DNA of 64,000 bases from the NCBI RefSeq assembly GCF_001314225.1, contig NZ_CP012697.1:1860001-1924000 (forward strand). The letters are read 5' to 3'. Below are positions 26,038-34,281 of this stretch, piece by piece. The notes under the pieces were generated by a model. That model saw only the letters and a program-made list of their open reading frames with translations, made no database searches and was not told where the DNA came from. Positions within the stretch are counted from its first letter, which is position 1; the number at the start of each line of letters is the position of its first letter. The position numbers and the translations under genes are program-made. The stretch comes from Microbacterium sp. No. 7 (GTDB lineage: Bacteria; Actinomycetota; Actinomycetes; Actinomycetales; Microbacteriaceae).

Positions 26038-27488
26038 GCATGCAGGCGGAGTTCGAGGGCACGACGCTCGTCGTGCGCGGCACGGGCGACGCCCCCGGCG
26101 CCGTCGGCCTGCGGGGACGGCGGGCGCACACGGAGGGCGGCGTCACGCAGACCGCCGACGGCTGGACGGCGGTCGTGCCGCTGCAGGCGGCGCGATGGGG
26201 CGGACCCGAGCTGCCGCTGCCGGCCGGGGAGTACCGGCTGCAGGTCGACGGCGCGGATGCCGCCCTCGCCCGCGAGCTTCCCCGCGTGCTGCTCGGCCCG
26301 TTGGGTGCGACGGTGCTGAGCGCCGCGCTGAGCGGTGCGACGGTGCGCATCGGCCCGCCGATCGACGCGGTCTACGAGTCGGACGAGGCGCAGACCGCGC
26401 TCGAGCAGCGCTACGCGATCTCGCCCGCGCCGCTGGAGAACGCGGTGTTCTTCGAGAGCTTCTACGGGCGCACCACCGGCTGCAACCCGCTCGCGATCGA
26501 CCGGGAGCTCGCGCGCGTGGCGCCCGGCGTCACCCGCTACTGGAGCGTCGTCGACCTGTCGGTGCGCGTGCCCGAGGGGGCGATCGCGGTCGTCGAGGGG
26601 ACGCCGGAGTGGTGGCGCGTGCGCGGCGCCGCGCGGCTGCTGGTGGTCAACGACTGGCTGCGGCGCCGCTACGCGCGTCGCTCCGGCCAGACCGTGCTGC
26701 AGACCTGGCACGGCACGCCGCTCAAGCGGCTCGCGCTGCACCGGCCCGGCTTCGATCCGCGCCGTGACGTCGCGGTCGTGCGCGAGGGCCGCCGCTGGAG
26801 CGTGCTGCTGGCGCAGAACCCGTACGGCGAGCGCGTGATGCGCCGCGCCTACGCGATCGGGCGCCGTCCCGTGTGGGTCGAGGGCTATCCGCGCAACGAC
26901 GTGCTCGCGCGGGGCGAGGGCGGCGAGCGGATGCGGGCGCTGCTCGGCATCGATCCCGCCGAGAGGGTGCTGCTGTACGCGCCGACGTGGCGCGACGACC
27001 GCAGCGAGATCGTCGACTTCCTCGACCTGGAGCGCCTCGCCGCCGACACGGGCGCGGTCGTGCTGGTGCGCGGCCACTCGCGCACCATCCTGCCGGGGGC
27101 GGATGCCGTCGGCACGCGCGTGATCGACGTCACGACCTATCCCGACATCACCGACCTCATGCTCGCCGCCGACGCGCTCGTCACCGACTACTCGTCGGCG
27201 ATGTTCGACTTCACGGTGACCGGGCGCCCCGTGTACTTCTTCGTGCCCGACCTGGAGCACTACCGCGGCGAGCTGCGCGGCTTCTACTTCGACCTCGCCT
27301 CGCAGGCGCCCGGACCCGTGACCCGCACGGCCGAGGAGCTGACCGCGGTGCTGCGCGACCCCGCCGTGCCGGAGCGGTTCGCGCAGCGCTACGCCGCCTG
27401 GCGCGAGCGCTTCAACGCCCGTGACGACGGCTGCGCCGCCGAGCGCGTCGTCGCCCGCATCCTCGACCAGGGCTTCGTGGACCGCTGA
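26034..27488 (+). CDS. CDP-glycerol glycerophosphotransferase family protein, second copy with N-terminal extension
   Basis: The 484-residue protein repeats the Glyphos_transf motifs: LQTWHGTPLKRLALH, LLYAPTWRDD, VRGHSRT, VTDYSSAMFDFTVTGRPVYFF and DDGCAAERV. It also has a roughly 110-residue N-terminal beta-rich part (RGTGDAPGAVGLRG, PAGEYRLQVDG) that I do not recognise. The enzyme should extend a polyol-phosphate polymer. The GTG start at 26034 overlaps the previous stop by 4 nt and has GAGGAG upstream; ATG at 26040 is possible. The two genes form an operon ending before a repeat-rich spacer. Confidence 0.88.
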   Translation: MSMQAEFEGTTLVVRGTGDAPGAVGLRGRRAHTEGGVTQTADGWTAVVPLQAARWGGPELPLPAGEYRLQVDGADAALARELPRVLLGPLGATVLSAALSGATVRIGPPIDAVYESDEAQTALEQRYAISPAPLENAVFFESFYGRTTGCNPLAIDRELARVAPGVTRYWSVVDLSVRVPEGAIAVVEGTPEWWRVRGAARLLVVNDWLRRRYARRSGQTVLQTWHGTPLKRLALHRPGFDPRRDVAVVREGRRWSVLLAQNPYGERVMRRAYAIGRRPVWVEGYPRNDVLARGEGGERMRALLGIDPAERVLLYAPTWRDDRSEIVDFLDLERLAADTGAVVLVRGHSRTILPGADAVGTRVIDVTTYPDITDLMLAADALVTDYSSAMFDFTVTGRPVYFFVPDLEHYRGELRGFYFDLASQAPGPVTRTAEELTAVLRDPAVPERFAQRYAAWRERFNARDDGCAAERVVARILDQGFVDR

Positions 27489-27517
27489 CCCGGCACCCGC
27501 CCCCGCCGGCCGACATC

Positions 27518-27540
27518 CCCCGCCGGCTGAGCAAGCGCCC
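27518..27540 (+). repeat. Decayed left end of the 115-bp element
   Basis: CCGCCGGCTGAGCAAGCGCC matches the left end CCGCTGGTTGAGTAGGCGCC of the next copy at 15 of 20 positions. It suggests an older insertion at the same place. Confidence 0.4.
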
Positions 27541-27546
27541 GGCACC

Positions 27547-27661
27547 CCCGCTGGTTGAGTAGGCGCCGCAGGCGCCGTATCGAAACCCTTCCCACGGTCC
27601 GTTACACGGGTCTCGATACGCTCGCGGCTCCGCCGCGAGCACTCGACCAGCGGGGTGGTGG
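27547..27661. repeat. 115-bp palindromic repeat, copy 1 (REP/MITE-like)
   Basis: Ends CCCGCTGGTTGAGT and ACTCGACCAGCGGG are inverted copies (13 of 14). Inside, GTATCGAAACCC and GGGTCTCGATAC pair at 11 of 12, and GGCGCCGCAGGCGCC and CGCGGCTCCGCCGCG add further self-complementary blocks. It codes for nothing and probably folds into a long hairpin at the end of two converging transcripts. Confidence 0.85.
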
Positions 27662-27722
27662 CCGCGGTCCTCGGGGTGGCGGGCGAGGGCGCCGGGCCAC
27701 GTCGCCGCAGGAGCCTGGCACT

Positions 27723-27837
27723 CCCGCTGGTTGAGTAGGCGCCGCAGGCGCCGTATCGAAACCCTTGCCACGGTCCGTTACACGGGTCTCGATACACTCG
27801 CGGCTGCGCCACGAGCACTCGACCAGCGGGGTGGTGG
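27723..27837. repeat. 115-bp palindromic repeat, copy 2
   Basis: Matches copy 1 at 111 of 115 positions in the same orientation, 61 bp away. The few changes break pairing in the inner stem, so the copies are diverging without pressure on the hairpin or were made by duplication. Confidence 0.85.
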
Positions 27838-27944
27838 GTGGGGTGTGTGCGGGGTGGTGCGCGCAGTCCACGGGGTGGTGGCCCCGATCCACGGGGTGGT
27901 GGGGCGGGCTGCCGCGGGTGTCCGTCCGGCGGTCGGCTACGCGG

Positions 27945-29042
27945 TCACGGCAGCGGGGTGTTGCGGTGCAGCCGGGACGTGTCGACGGTGTCGTGCGCCC
28001 CGCGCGTCATGCCGGAGAGGAAGCCGATGCCCCACGCGATGTGCATCGTCGGGATGACGGCGAGCGACCAGAGCCGTTCGCGCAGGCCGCCGCCCCCGGG
28101 TGCGAGCGCGTTGGCGATCACGAGCACGGCATATGCGGCGAGCGGCACATACACGAGGGACGCGGCCGCCGACCAGACGCCCGTGAGCACGCTCGTCAGC
28201 TGCAGGATGCCGGTGAGCACCGCCACGGCGAGCAGCACGACCAGCGCGGGCGGAGCGAAGAAGCGCAGCGAGTTGCGCCGGCCGTAGCGGCGCACGAGCT
28301 CGGCGCGCCACGCGCCCGTCGAGTGGAACTGGCGGGCGAGCCGCGACCAGCTCTCGCGCGGCCAGTAGGTCACGCCCAGGCCCGGGTCGAACCACACCCG
28401 GTAGCCCGCGGAGCGGATGCGCAGGTTGAGCTCCCAGTCCTCGCCGCGCCGGATCGACTCGTCGAACAGCCCCACCTCGTCGAGCACGGCGCGGCGCATG
28501 ACGCCCAGGTACGCGGACTCCGCCGGCCCCTCGGGCGCGCCGCCGTGATACGCGCCGCCGCCGAGGCCGATGCGCGCGTTGTAGCCGCGCGCGACGGCGC
28601 GCTGGAACGGCGTGCGCCCCTCGGCGCGCATGACGCCGCCGACGTTCGCCGCGCGAACGCGCTCGAGCGTCGCGAGCGCGCGGCGCACGTAGCCCGGCTC
28701 GAGCTCGGAGTGCGCGTCGACGCGCACGATTGTCGGCAGCGTGCCCGCCCGGATGGCGCGGTTCAGCCCGATCGGGATGTGCGCGGCGGGGTTGTCGACG
28801 AGCACGATGCGCGCGTCGGCCTCTGCGAGGGCGCGCGCGACGTCGGCCGTGCGATCGGTCGACGGGCCGAGCGCGATCACGAGCTCCATGGGGCCGTCGA
28901 TCTCCTGCGCGAGCACGCTCTCGACCGCACGCCGCAGATACCGCTCCTCGTTCAGCACGGGCATGACGAACGTCACCCCCGAGCCGGCGGGCGGCACGGG
29001 GGCGTCACGCGCCGTCATCGTCGCCGGTTCGCCATCGTGCAC
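27945..29042 (-). CDS. Family 2 glycosyltransferase with C-terminal membrane helices
   Basis: The 365-residue protein is a GT2 enzyme: VTFVMPVLNEERYL at the start of the GT-A fold, VRVDAHSELEPGYV as the DxD-type metal site, and RRGEDWELNLRIRSAGYRVWFDP as the ED..L acceptor motif. Two or three membrane helices follow (about 265-345). It probably moves a sugar to a lipid-linked cell-wall polymer, near the teichoic-acid genes that face it. The GTG at 29042 is preferred for its GGGAGG site 8 nt upstream; ATG at 29018 is an alternative. Confidence 0.87.
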   Translation of the reverse strand: MHDGEPATMTARDAPVPPAGSGVTFVMPVLNEERYLRRAVESVLAQEIDGPMELVIALGPSTDRTADVARALAEADARIVLVDNPAAHIPIGLNRAIRAGTLPTIVRVDAHSELEPGYVRRALATLERVRAANVGGVMRAEGRTPFQRAVARGYNARIGLGGGAYHGGAPEGPAESAYLGVMRRAVLDEVGLFDESIRRGEDWELNLRIRSAGYRVWFDPGLGVTYWPRESWSRLARQFHSTGAWRAELVRRYGRRNSLRFFAPPALVVLLAVAVLTGILQLTSVLTGVWSAAASLVYVPLAAYAVLVIANALAPGGGGLRERLWSLAVIPTMHIAWGIGFLSGMTRGAHDTVDTSRLHRNTPLP

Positions 29043-29078
29043 CTGTCGATCCTCCCATGCGGGCGCGGGCCGCGGCGG

Positions 29079-30341
29079 TCACGCGGCGGCGAGACGCTGC
29101 ACGGCGGCGAGCGGGATGCCGACCCAGTCCGGTCGGTTGCGGGTCTCGTAGAGCGCCTCGTACACGGCCTTGTCGAGCTCGAAGGCGGCCAGCAGCAGCG
29201 GGTCGACGGGGCCGTATCCCTCGCGGAACGCGTCGCGCGCGTCGCGCGTCCATGCGGCCGCGTCGTGGCCCTCGCGGGCGAGCGACCCCGCGATGTAGTC
29301 GAACGAGCGCAGCATGCCCGCGACGTCGCGCACCGGCACGTCGGCGCGCCGGCGCTCCTCGATCGGGCGCAGCGGCTCGCCCTCGAAGTCGAGCAGCACC
29401 CAGCCGCGCTGCGGCACGAGGATCACCTGGCCCAGGTGGTAGTCGCCGTGCACGCGCTGCAGGGCGGGCCAGTGCGCGTCGCCCGCCGCGGCGTAGACGG
29501 CGCGGATGCCGTCGGCGTGCGCGACGAGGCCCGGCACCTCGGCCGTCGCGAGACGTAGGCGGCGTTCCCACGCCGCGGCGACGGCGGCGCGCGCCGCGGC
29601 ATCCGCGGCCGGGGCGGGGAACAGCCGCGCGAGGTCGGCGTGCACCGCCGAGGTCGCCCGGCCGAGCGCGAACGCGGACTCGGCGAACGGCGTCCCGGCG
29701 GTGGCGGCGCGCAGCGCGACGCGCCACGCGTCCTCGACCCCGGAGAGGAACTCCTGCGCGAACGCGAACGAGCCCGCGTGCGCGGCGCCGCCGTCGCGCC
29801 ACGTGCCCTCGACGTGCCCGACGACCGCGGGGACGTACGGAGACCCCGCCGACGAGAGCGCCGTCTGCAGCTCGATGTCGGGGTTCAGGCCGTCGTGCAG
29901 CTGGCGGAACACCTTGCAGATCACCGCGGTCTCGCGCCCGTGGGCGGGATAGATCACCGACGTGTTGGACTGCTCGCCCGCGAGCACGTGCGCGGCCCGG
30001 GCGACCGGTGCGCCCGTGAGCCCGCTCAGGAGCGCGTTCGTGAAGGCCTCGTCGTGCACGCCGTCGAGGAGCACCGATCCGTCCGGCAGCGTGCCGATCG
30101 CATGCGCCGGAATCGTCTGCGCCGGCACGGCGGGTCGCACGACGACCGGCACCTGGTACAGCGTGGCGCCGTCGGCCACCAGCAGCGTGCGCACCAGCGC
30201 GCCGGGCTCCGGCGAGGGCGTCTCGCGCACGTCGACGAGCCGGAGCGCGGGCTCGCCGCCCTTCGCGGCGTACCAGCGCTGCGCGGGCATCCACGCACGG
30301 AGCAGGGGGAGCAGGTCGTCCATGTCGTCGATCCGGGTCAC
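29079..30341 (-). CDS. Maltokinase (Pep2-like)
   Basis: The 420-residue protein is a maltokinase of the GlgE pathway, phosphorylating maltose (from trehalose) to maltose 1-phosphate for alpha-glucan synthesis. Motifs are PAQRWYAAKGG at the N-terminus, EQSNTSVIY for ATP binding, the catalytic HGDYHLGQV loop and DFEGEP for metal. ETRNRPDWVGIPL at the end is typical. It is the last gene of a three-gene minus-strand group (HelR, small membrane protein, kinase) and overlaps the middle gene by 4 nt. glgE, treS and glgB are not in the window. Confidence 0.92.
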   Translation of the reverse strand: MTRIDDMDDLLPLLRAWMPAQRWYAAKGGEPALRLVDVRETPSPEPGALVRTLLVADGATLYQVPVVVRPAVPAQTIPAHAIGTLPDGSVLLDGVHDEAFTNALLSGLTGAPVARAAHVLAGEQSNTSVIYPAHGRETAVICKVFRQLHDGLNPDIELQTALSSAGSPYVPAVVGHVEGTWRDGGAAHAGSFAFAQEFLSGVEDAWRVALRAATAGTPFAESAFALGRATSAVHADLARLFPAPAADAAARAAVAAAWERRLRLATAEVPGLVAHADGIRAVYAAAGDAHWPALQRVHGDYHLGQVILVPQRGWVLLDFEGEPLRPIEERRRADVPVRDVAGMLRSFDYIAGSLAREGHDAAAWTRDARDAFREGYGPVDPLLLAAFELDKAVYEALYETRNRPDWVGIPLAAVQRLAAA

Positions 30342-30550
30342 AGCAGCAGCGCCACGCCCGCGACGACCGACAGCACGGCGAGCACGATCGCGATCGAGAC
30401 CAGCACGAGGTGCACGGTGTAGAACCGCGTGCGGCGGCCCGCGGCATCCGTCGCCCGCGGATCCTTCGCGACGCGGCGCAGGAAGGTGGGCCAGGTGAAG
30501 ACGTTGAAGGCGGCGGAGACGAACAGCACGAGAGCGGCGAAGACGGTCAC
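30338..30550 (-). CDS. SCO4848-family small membrane protein
   Basis: The 70-residue protein has two hydrophobic helices (about 2-18 and 46-69) with WPTFLRRVAKDPRA between them, the mark of the SCO4848 family in actinobacteria. Function is unknown. It overlaps the maltokinase by 4 nt, and 10 bp separate it from the helicase-like gene upstream, so the three are probably cotranscribed. Confidence 0.8.
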   Translation of the reverse strand: MTVFAALVLFVSAAFNVFTWPTFLRRVAKDPRATDAAGRRTRFYTVHLVLVSIAIVLAVLSVVAGVALLL

Positions 30551-30560
30551 AGCCTCGACG

Positions 30561-32714
30561 TTACCGTTCCGCGCCGGACAGCACAGCGAGCCGTCCCGTC
30601 GCCCGCGTCATCGCGACGTAGCGGTCGACCGCGCCTTCGACGCCGTCGCCGAAGCGCTCGGGCGCGACGAGCACCACGAGGTCGAACTCGAGCCCCTTCG
30701 CGGTCACGGGGCTCAGCGAGCGCACCCGGTCGGTCGCGGCGAACGCGTCGTCGCCGATCACGCAGGCGATCCCCTCGGCGTGCGCGGCGAGCCAGCGTTC
30801 CAGGATCGCGTCGCGCTCCGCGACGCTCCCGTGCTCCACGGGCACGCCGATCGACCGCACCGAGGTCGGCACGTTGGCATCGGGGATCGCGGCACGGATC
30901 ACGGGCGCGGCCTCGGCCATGATCTCCGACGGCGTGCGGTAGTTGACCGTGAGGGATGCCACGCGCACGTCCCGCAGGCCCACGCGCCGCAGCCGCTCCG
31001 CCCAGCTCTCCGTGAACCCGTGCCGGGCCTGCGCGCGGTCGCCGACGATCGTGAGGCTTCCCGAGGGGCACCGCCGCGCGAGCATGCGCCACTGCGCGTC
31101 GGTGAGCTCCTGCGCCTCGTCGACGACGATGTGTCCGAACGGCCCGGCGAGGGCGTCGGGCGTGGGCGGGGGCGGCGCGTCGACGTCCTGCAGCACGTTG
31201 CGGGCGTCCTGCCCGCGCAGGATCGACATGACCTGCATCTCGCTGTCGTCGCTCTCGACGAGATGGTCGACGACGTGCGAGACCTGGTCCTGCGCCGCGG
31301 CGATGACCGCCTCGCGCCGGTGCCGCTGCCGCACCGCGTCCGGGTCGCCGATGCGCTGCCGCGCCGCGTCGAGCAGGGGCAGATCGGCGACGGTCCACGC
31401 CCGCGCGTCGTCGCGCTGCAGCAGCTCGACGGCGGCGGCGTCGAGCCGGGGCGCGCTCAGCCGAAGATACGCGGGCGACGACCACAGGTCGGCGACGACG
31501 CCGCGCGGATCGAGCAGCGGCCAGGCCCGCGCGAAGGTGCGCGCGAGGTCCTCGTCGCGCGCGAGCCAGCGCCGCGCGGCCGGCACGGGCGCCTCGCCGA
31601 GCTGGTCGAGGAGGATGTCGAGCACCCCCTGCCACACGGCGTCGCGCGCCTCGTTGTGCGGAGCATCGGGGTCGGCGGCGTCGAACGCCTCCGCCCAGTC
31701 GGCGGCGTCGATCCACGCGTCGCCCCACGGCGTGTCCAGCTGCAGGGGCCGCGCGGGCGGCTGCTCGTGGTAGCGCACGGCCCTGTCGACGACGGCGACG
31801 GGGTCGAGGTCCTCCTTGAGCGCCGCGACGCGCCGGTCGTTCTCGTCGCCCGCATCCGCGCCCTCCGGCACGAGGTCGCGCAGCGTGCACATGCGCACGC
31901 TCGTCTCGCCGAGATTCGGCAGCACGTCGTCGACGTAGGCGAGGTAGGCGGCGTGCGGCCCCACGAACAGCAGGCCCCCGCCGCCGCGGGTGAGGTGCGG
32001 CTCGGCGTAGAGCAGATGGGCGGCGCGATGCAGCGCGACGACCGTCTTCCCCGTGCCGGGGCCGCCGTCGATGACGAGCGCGCCGCGGGACCCGTCCCGG
32101 ACGATGGCGTGCTGATCGGCCTGGATCGTCGACAGCACGTCGCGCATGCGTGGCGAGCGACTGGCCGAGAGGCCGGCGATGAACGCCGACTGGTCGTCGA
32201 GCGCCGCGGTGTCCCGCCGCGCCTCGTCGGTGAACGCCTCGTCCCAGAAGTCGGTGACGCGCCCGCCCGTCCAGCGGTAGCGGCGCCGGGCGGCGAGACC
32301 GCGCGGATCGGCGTGCGTCGCGGCGAAGTAGGGCTCCGCGGCGGGGGCGCGCCAGTCGATCAGCAGCCGGCGTCCGTCCGCCGCCGAGAGTCCCACCCGG
32401 CCGAGGTACACGGGCTCTCCGCCGACCGGCGTCATGCGGCCGAGGCACAGGTCGGCGCCGTAGCGCTGCAGAAGGCGCAGGCGCCCGGAGAGGCGGCGGA
32501 TCTCCAGGTCGCGCTCCATCGCCTGCTCGCCGGCGCCGCCGGGGGAGCGGCGCAGCTCGGCGATGCGCGTCGTGAGCTCTGCGCGCTGCGCATCCAGCGA
32601 GCGGGCGATCTCGGTGAAGTGCGCGCGATCGGCGTCCACGAGCGCGTCGATGCGCGCCGTGCGCCGGTGGACGGGCAGGTCGAACGGGTCGGCGATGGGA
32701 CGGATATCGGGCAT
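30561..32714 (-). CDS. helR: HelR/HelD-family RNA polymerase recycling ATPase
   Basis: The 717-residue protein is an SF1-like ATPase of the HelD group: a coiled N-terminal arm (about 10-90) that enters the polymerase channel, Walker A GGPGTGKT (Lys223), VVDEAQELTDAQW, TVNYRTPSEI, TAKGLEFDLVVL and YVAMTRATGRLAVL. The early WRAP motif (LIDWRAPAAEPYF) is characteristic. Members release stalled RNA polymerase, and HelR displaces rifamycins. The start has GGAGGAGG. A rifamycin-associated-element-like palindrome lies 60-78 nt upstream, which favours the HelR rather than plain HelD assignment. Confidence 0.88.
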   Translation of the reverse strand: MPDIRPIADPFDLPVHRRTARIDALVDADRAHFTEIARSLDAQRAELTTRIAELRRSPGGAGEQAMERDLEIRRLSGRLRLLQRYGADLCLGRMTPVGGEPVYLGRVGLSAADGRRLLIDWRAPAAEPYFAATHADPRGLAARRRYRWTGGRVTDFWDEAFTDEARRDTAALDDQSAFIAGLSASRSPRMRDVLSTIQADQHAIVRDGSRGALVIDGGPGTGKTVVALHRAAHLLYAEPHLTRGGGGLLFVGPHAAYLAYVDDVLPNLGETSVRMCTLRDLVPEGADAGDENDRRVAALKEDLDPVAVVDRAVRYHEQPPARPLQLDTPWGDAWIDAADWAEAFDAADPDAPHNEARDAVWQGVLDILLDQLGEAPVPAARRWLARDEDLARTFARAWPLLDPRGVVADLWSSPAYLRLSAPRLDAAAVELLQRDDARAWTVADLPLLDAARQRIGDPDAVRQRHRREAVIAAAQDQVSHVVDHLVESDDSEMQVMSILRGQDARNVLQDVDAPPPPTPDALAGPFGHIVVDEAQELTDAQWRMLARRCPSGSLTIVGDRAQARHGFTESWAERLRRVGLRDVRVASLTVNYRTPSEIMAEAAPVIRAAIPDANVPTSVRSIGVPVEHGSVAERDAILERWLAAHAEGIACVIGDDAFAATDRVRSLSPVTAKGLEFDLVVLVAPERFGDGVEGAVDRYVAMTRATGRLAVLSGAER

Positions 32715-32770
32715 GATCCTCCTCCAGACCCGCGCAGAACGCGCGAGCGAGGATCGATCCTGCCCCATCA

Positions 32771-32793
32771 GGGGGCCCTTGCCGCAAGCCCCC
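32771..32793 (-). promoter_or_regulatory. Rifamycin-associated-element-like palindrome upstream of helR
   Basis: The minus strand reads GGGGGCTTGCGGCAAGGGCC followed by CCC, with a GCTTGC-G-GCAAG core like the element found before rifamycin-response genes in actinobacteria. TTGCGG within it lies 19 bp before CAGGAT (32757-32762), so it covers the probable -35. It also overlaps the promoter area of the divergent lipoprotein gene. Confidence 0.7.
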
Positions 32794-32803
32794 ACCCCCT
32801 CGG

Positions 32804-32809
32804 TACAAT
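32804..32809 (+). promoter_or_regulatory. -10-like box for the lipoprotein gene
   Basis: TACAAT lies 11 nt after the palindrome; TTGCCG at 32779 is a possible -35 with a long 19-bp spacer. A second hexamer TACCGT at 32871-32876 sits 7 nt before the ATG at 32884 and would give a leaderless mRNA. Confidence 0.4.
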
Positions 32810-32883
32810 GGAAAGGGCGGAGGGGATTCTCGCCTGTGGACAACTTCCGCGGCCGATGGATGCCGGTGGCTACCGTATCGGCC

Positions 32884-33387
32884 ATGCGACGCCGATCCCT
32901 TCCCGTGTTCCTCCTGCTCGCCGTCTCGCTCGGGACGGGCTGCGCTCCTGGCGCGGAGCCGAGCCCGAGCCCTCCCGCGTTCGCCAGCGACGACGAGGCC
33001 CTCGCCGCCGCGGAGGCGACGTATCGGGCGTACGTGGATGCGGTGAATCGTGATCGAGATGATCCCGAATCCGGAGCCAACCCGCGCGACTATCTGACGG
33101 GGTTTGCGTTGGAGGACGATGTCGCACTTCTTCGCTATGAGAGAGCGAACGGCGTCCACATCGAGGGCCACACCAAGATCGACTCCGTCCGCCTGATCGA
33201 AGTGGACGGAGCGACGGTCACCATCGACGTCTGTCTCAACTCGGCCGATACGAAGGTGGTCGATTCGACGGGTCAGGACGTCACGCCGACAGGACGTCCG
33301 GACAAGGTGGCCGCACGTGCAACCGTGGTTCAGACGCCGAACGGCACTCTCATCTCAAGCGGTGAGACGAGTCCGGAACCATGTTGA
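32884..33387 (+). CDS. Hypothetical lipoprotein
   Basis: The 167-residue protein has a short lipoprotein-like signal (MRRRSLPVFLLLAVSLGTGC) with Cys20 as the likely lipidated residue; position -3 is Gly rather than the usual Leu. A Pro/Ser-rich spacer precedes a domain resembling small export-apparatus or NTF2-like folds (EATYRAYVDAVNRD, then RYERANGVHIEGHTKIDSVRLIEVDG). I do not recognise the family. GC is visibly lower than in neighbours. It overlaps the next gene by 7 nt, so the two secreted proteins are made together. In-frame ATG at 32860 is also possible. Confidence 0.7.
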   Translation: MRRRSLPVFLLLAVSLGTGCAPGAEPSPSPPAFASDDEALAAAEATYRAYVDAVNRDRDDPESGANPRDYLTGFALEDDVALLRYERANGVHIEGHTKIDSVRLIEVDGATVTIDVCLNSADTKVVDSTGQDVTPTGRPDKVAARATVVQTPNGTLISSGETSPEPC

Positions 33388-34256
33388 GCCCGCTTGTCGC
33401 ACTGGCTTTGTCGCTTGCAGCGATGCCATCATGCAACGCTGGATTCTCAGCGCACGGGTACTGCCCTGATGTGTCGAATACGGGTTCGTCGGTGGAGGTG
33501 AGCGGGTCGTACGAGGTCCCGGGCACGGGCGGAAACGACGGCCGCTCTGGCGACGGCGGCTCTGGCGACGGTGACCCCGGTGACGGTGGCTCCGGGTGGG
33601 CGCCGGGCACGGACGATGCCGACTGGGAACCCCGGCTGGTCCCGGCCGGTCCGCCGCCGGAGCGTCACGACGCCCGCCCCTGGCCCCTCACCAACCCCAC
33701 ACCCGCACCGGGCACCTGCACCAATGACTGCACCACCCCCACCTACGCCGACACCGTCCCGGGTGTCACGATCACCGACCTGGCCTCCTTCACCCCCGCC
33801 CCACCCGACCTGATCGGAGAGCCCTTCGGATTCGGGATCACCGGAGCACCCACCAACCTCTACACCCACGCCGACACCCACACCACCACCGGAGACCTGC
33901 TCGGCCACCCCGTCACCGTCCGCTTCACCCCCACCCACTACCACTTCGACCACGGCGACCACACCACCCACACCACCACGACCGGCGGCGTCTCCTGGGA
34001 GACCCTCGGGGTCCCGCAGTTCACCCCCACCGATACGACCCACATCTACAACACCCGCGGCATCTACTCCGCGACCGTGACCGTCGTCTACACCGCCGAA
34101 ATCGACACCGGCACCGGCACCGGATGGCACCCCATCCCCGGCATCCTTCCCCTCACCAGCCCCACCACCGAGATCACCGTCCTGGAGAAACGCACCGCCC
34201 TCGTCCAGCACACCTGCATCGAAGACCCCCACGGACCCGGCTGCCCCCCACCCTGA
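33381..34256 (+). CDS. Secreted PKD-like domain protein, hypothetical
   Basis: The 291-residue protein has a hydrophobic start (MLSPLVALALSLAAMPSCNA) acting as signal peptide. A Gly/Asp/Ser repeat region (about 52-80) and a Pro-rich stretch follow. The C-terminal half has PKD-like elements: YHFDHGD where PKD domains have WDFGDG, and THIYNTRGIYSATVTV in place of HTYTxPGTYTVTL. Codons for Thr, Pro and His are strongly biased to ACC, CCC and CAC after about 33650, unlike the first 90 codons. The 21-bp repeat array begins 25 bp after the stop. Surface adhesion is a guess. Confidence 0.65.
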   Translation: MLSPLVALALSLAAMPSCNAGFSAHGYCPDVSNTGSSVEVSGSYEVPGTGGNDGRSGDGGSGDGDPGDGGSGWAPGTDDADWEPRLVPAGPPPERHDARPWPLTNPTPAPGTCTNDCTTPTYADTVPGVTITDLASFTPAPPDLIGEPFGFGITGAPTNLYTHADTHTTTGDLLGHPVTVRFTPTHYHFDHGDHTTHTTTTGGVSWETLGVPQFTPTDTTHIYNTRGIYSATVTVVYTAEIDTGTGTGWHPIPGILPLTSPTTEITVLEKRTALVQHTCIEDPHGPGCPPP

Positions 34257-34281
34257 CCGAGGTCCCCCCGCTCATCCCCAC

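Larger units (their letters stand above)
27489..27944. other. Repeat-rich spacer
   Basis: No gene was recognised in these 456 bp between the convergent teichoic-acid and glycosyltransferase genes. It holds two copies of a 115-bp palindromic repeat, a decayed third end, and several short CGGGGTGGTGG repeats at 27828-27903. Confidence 0.6.
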
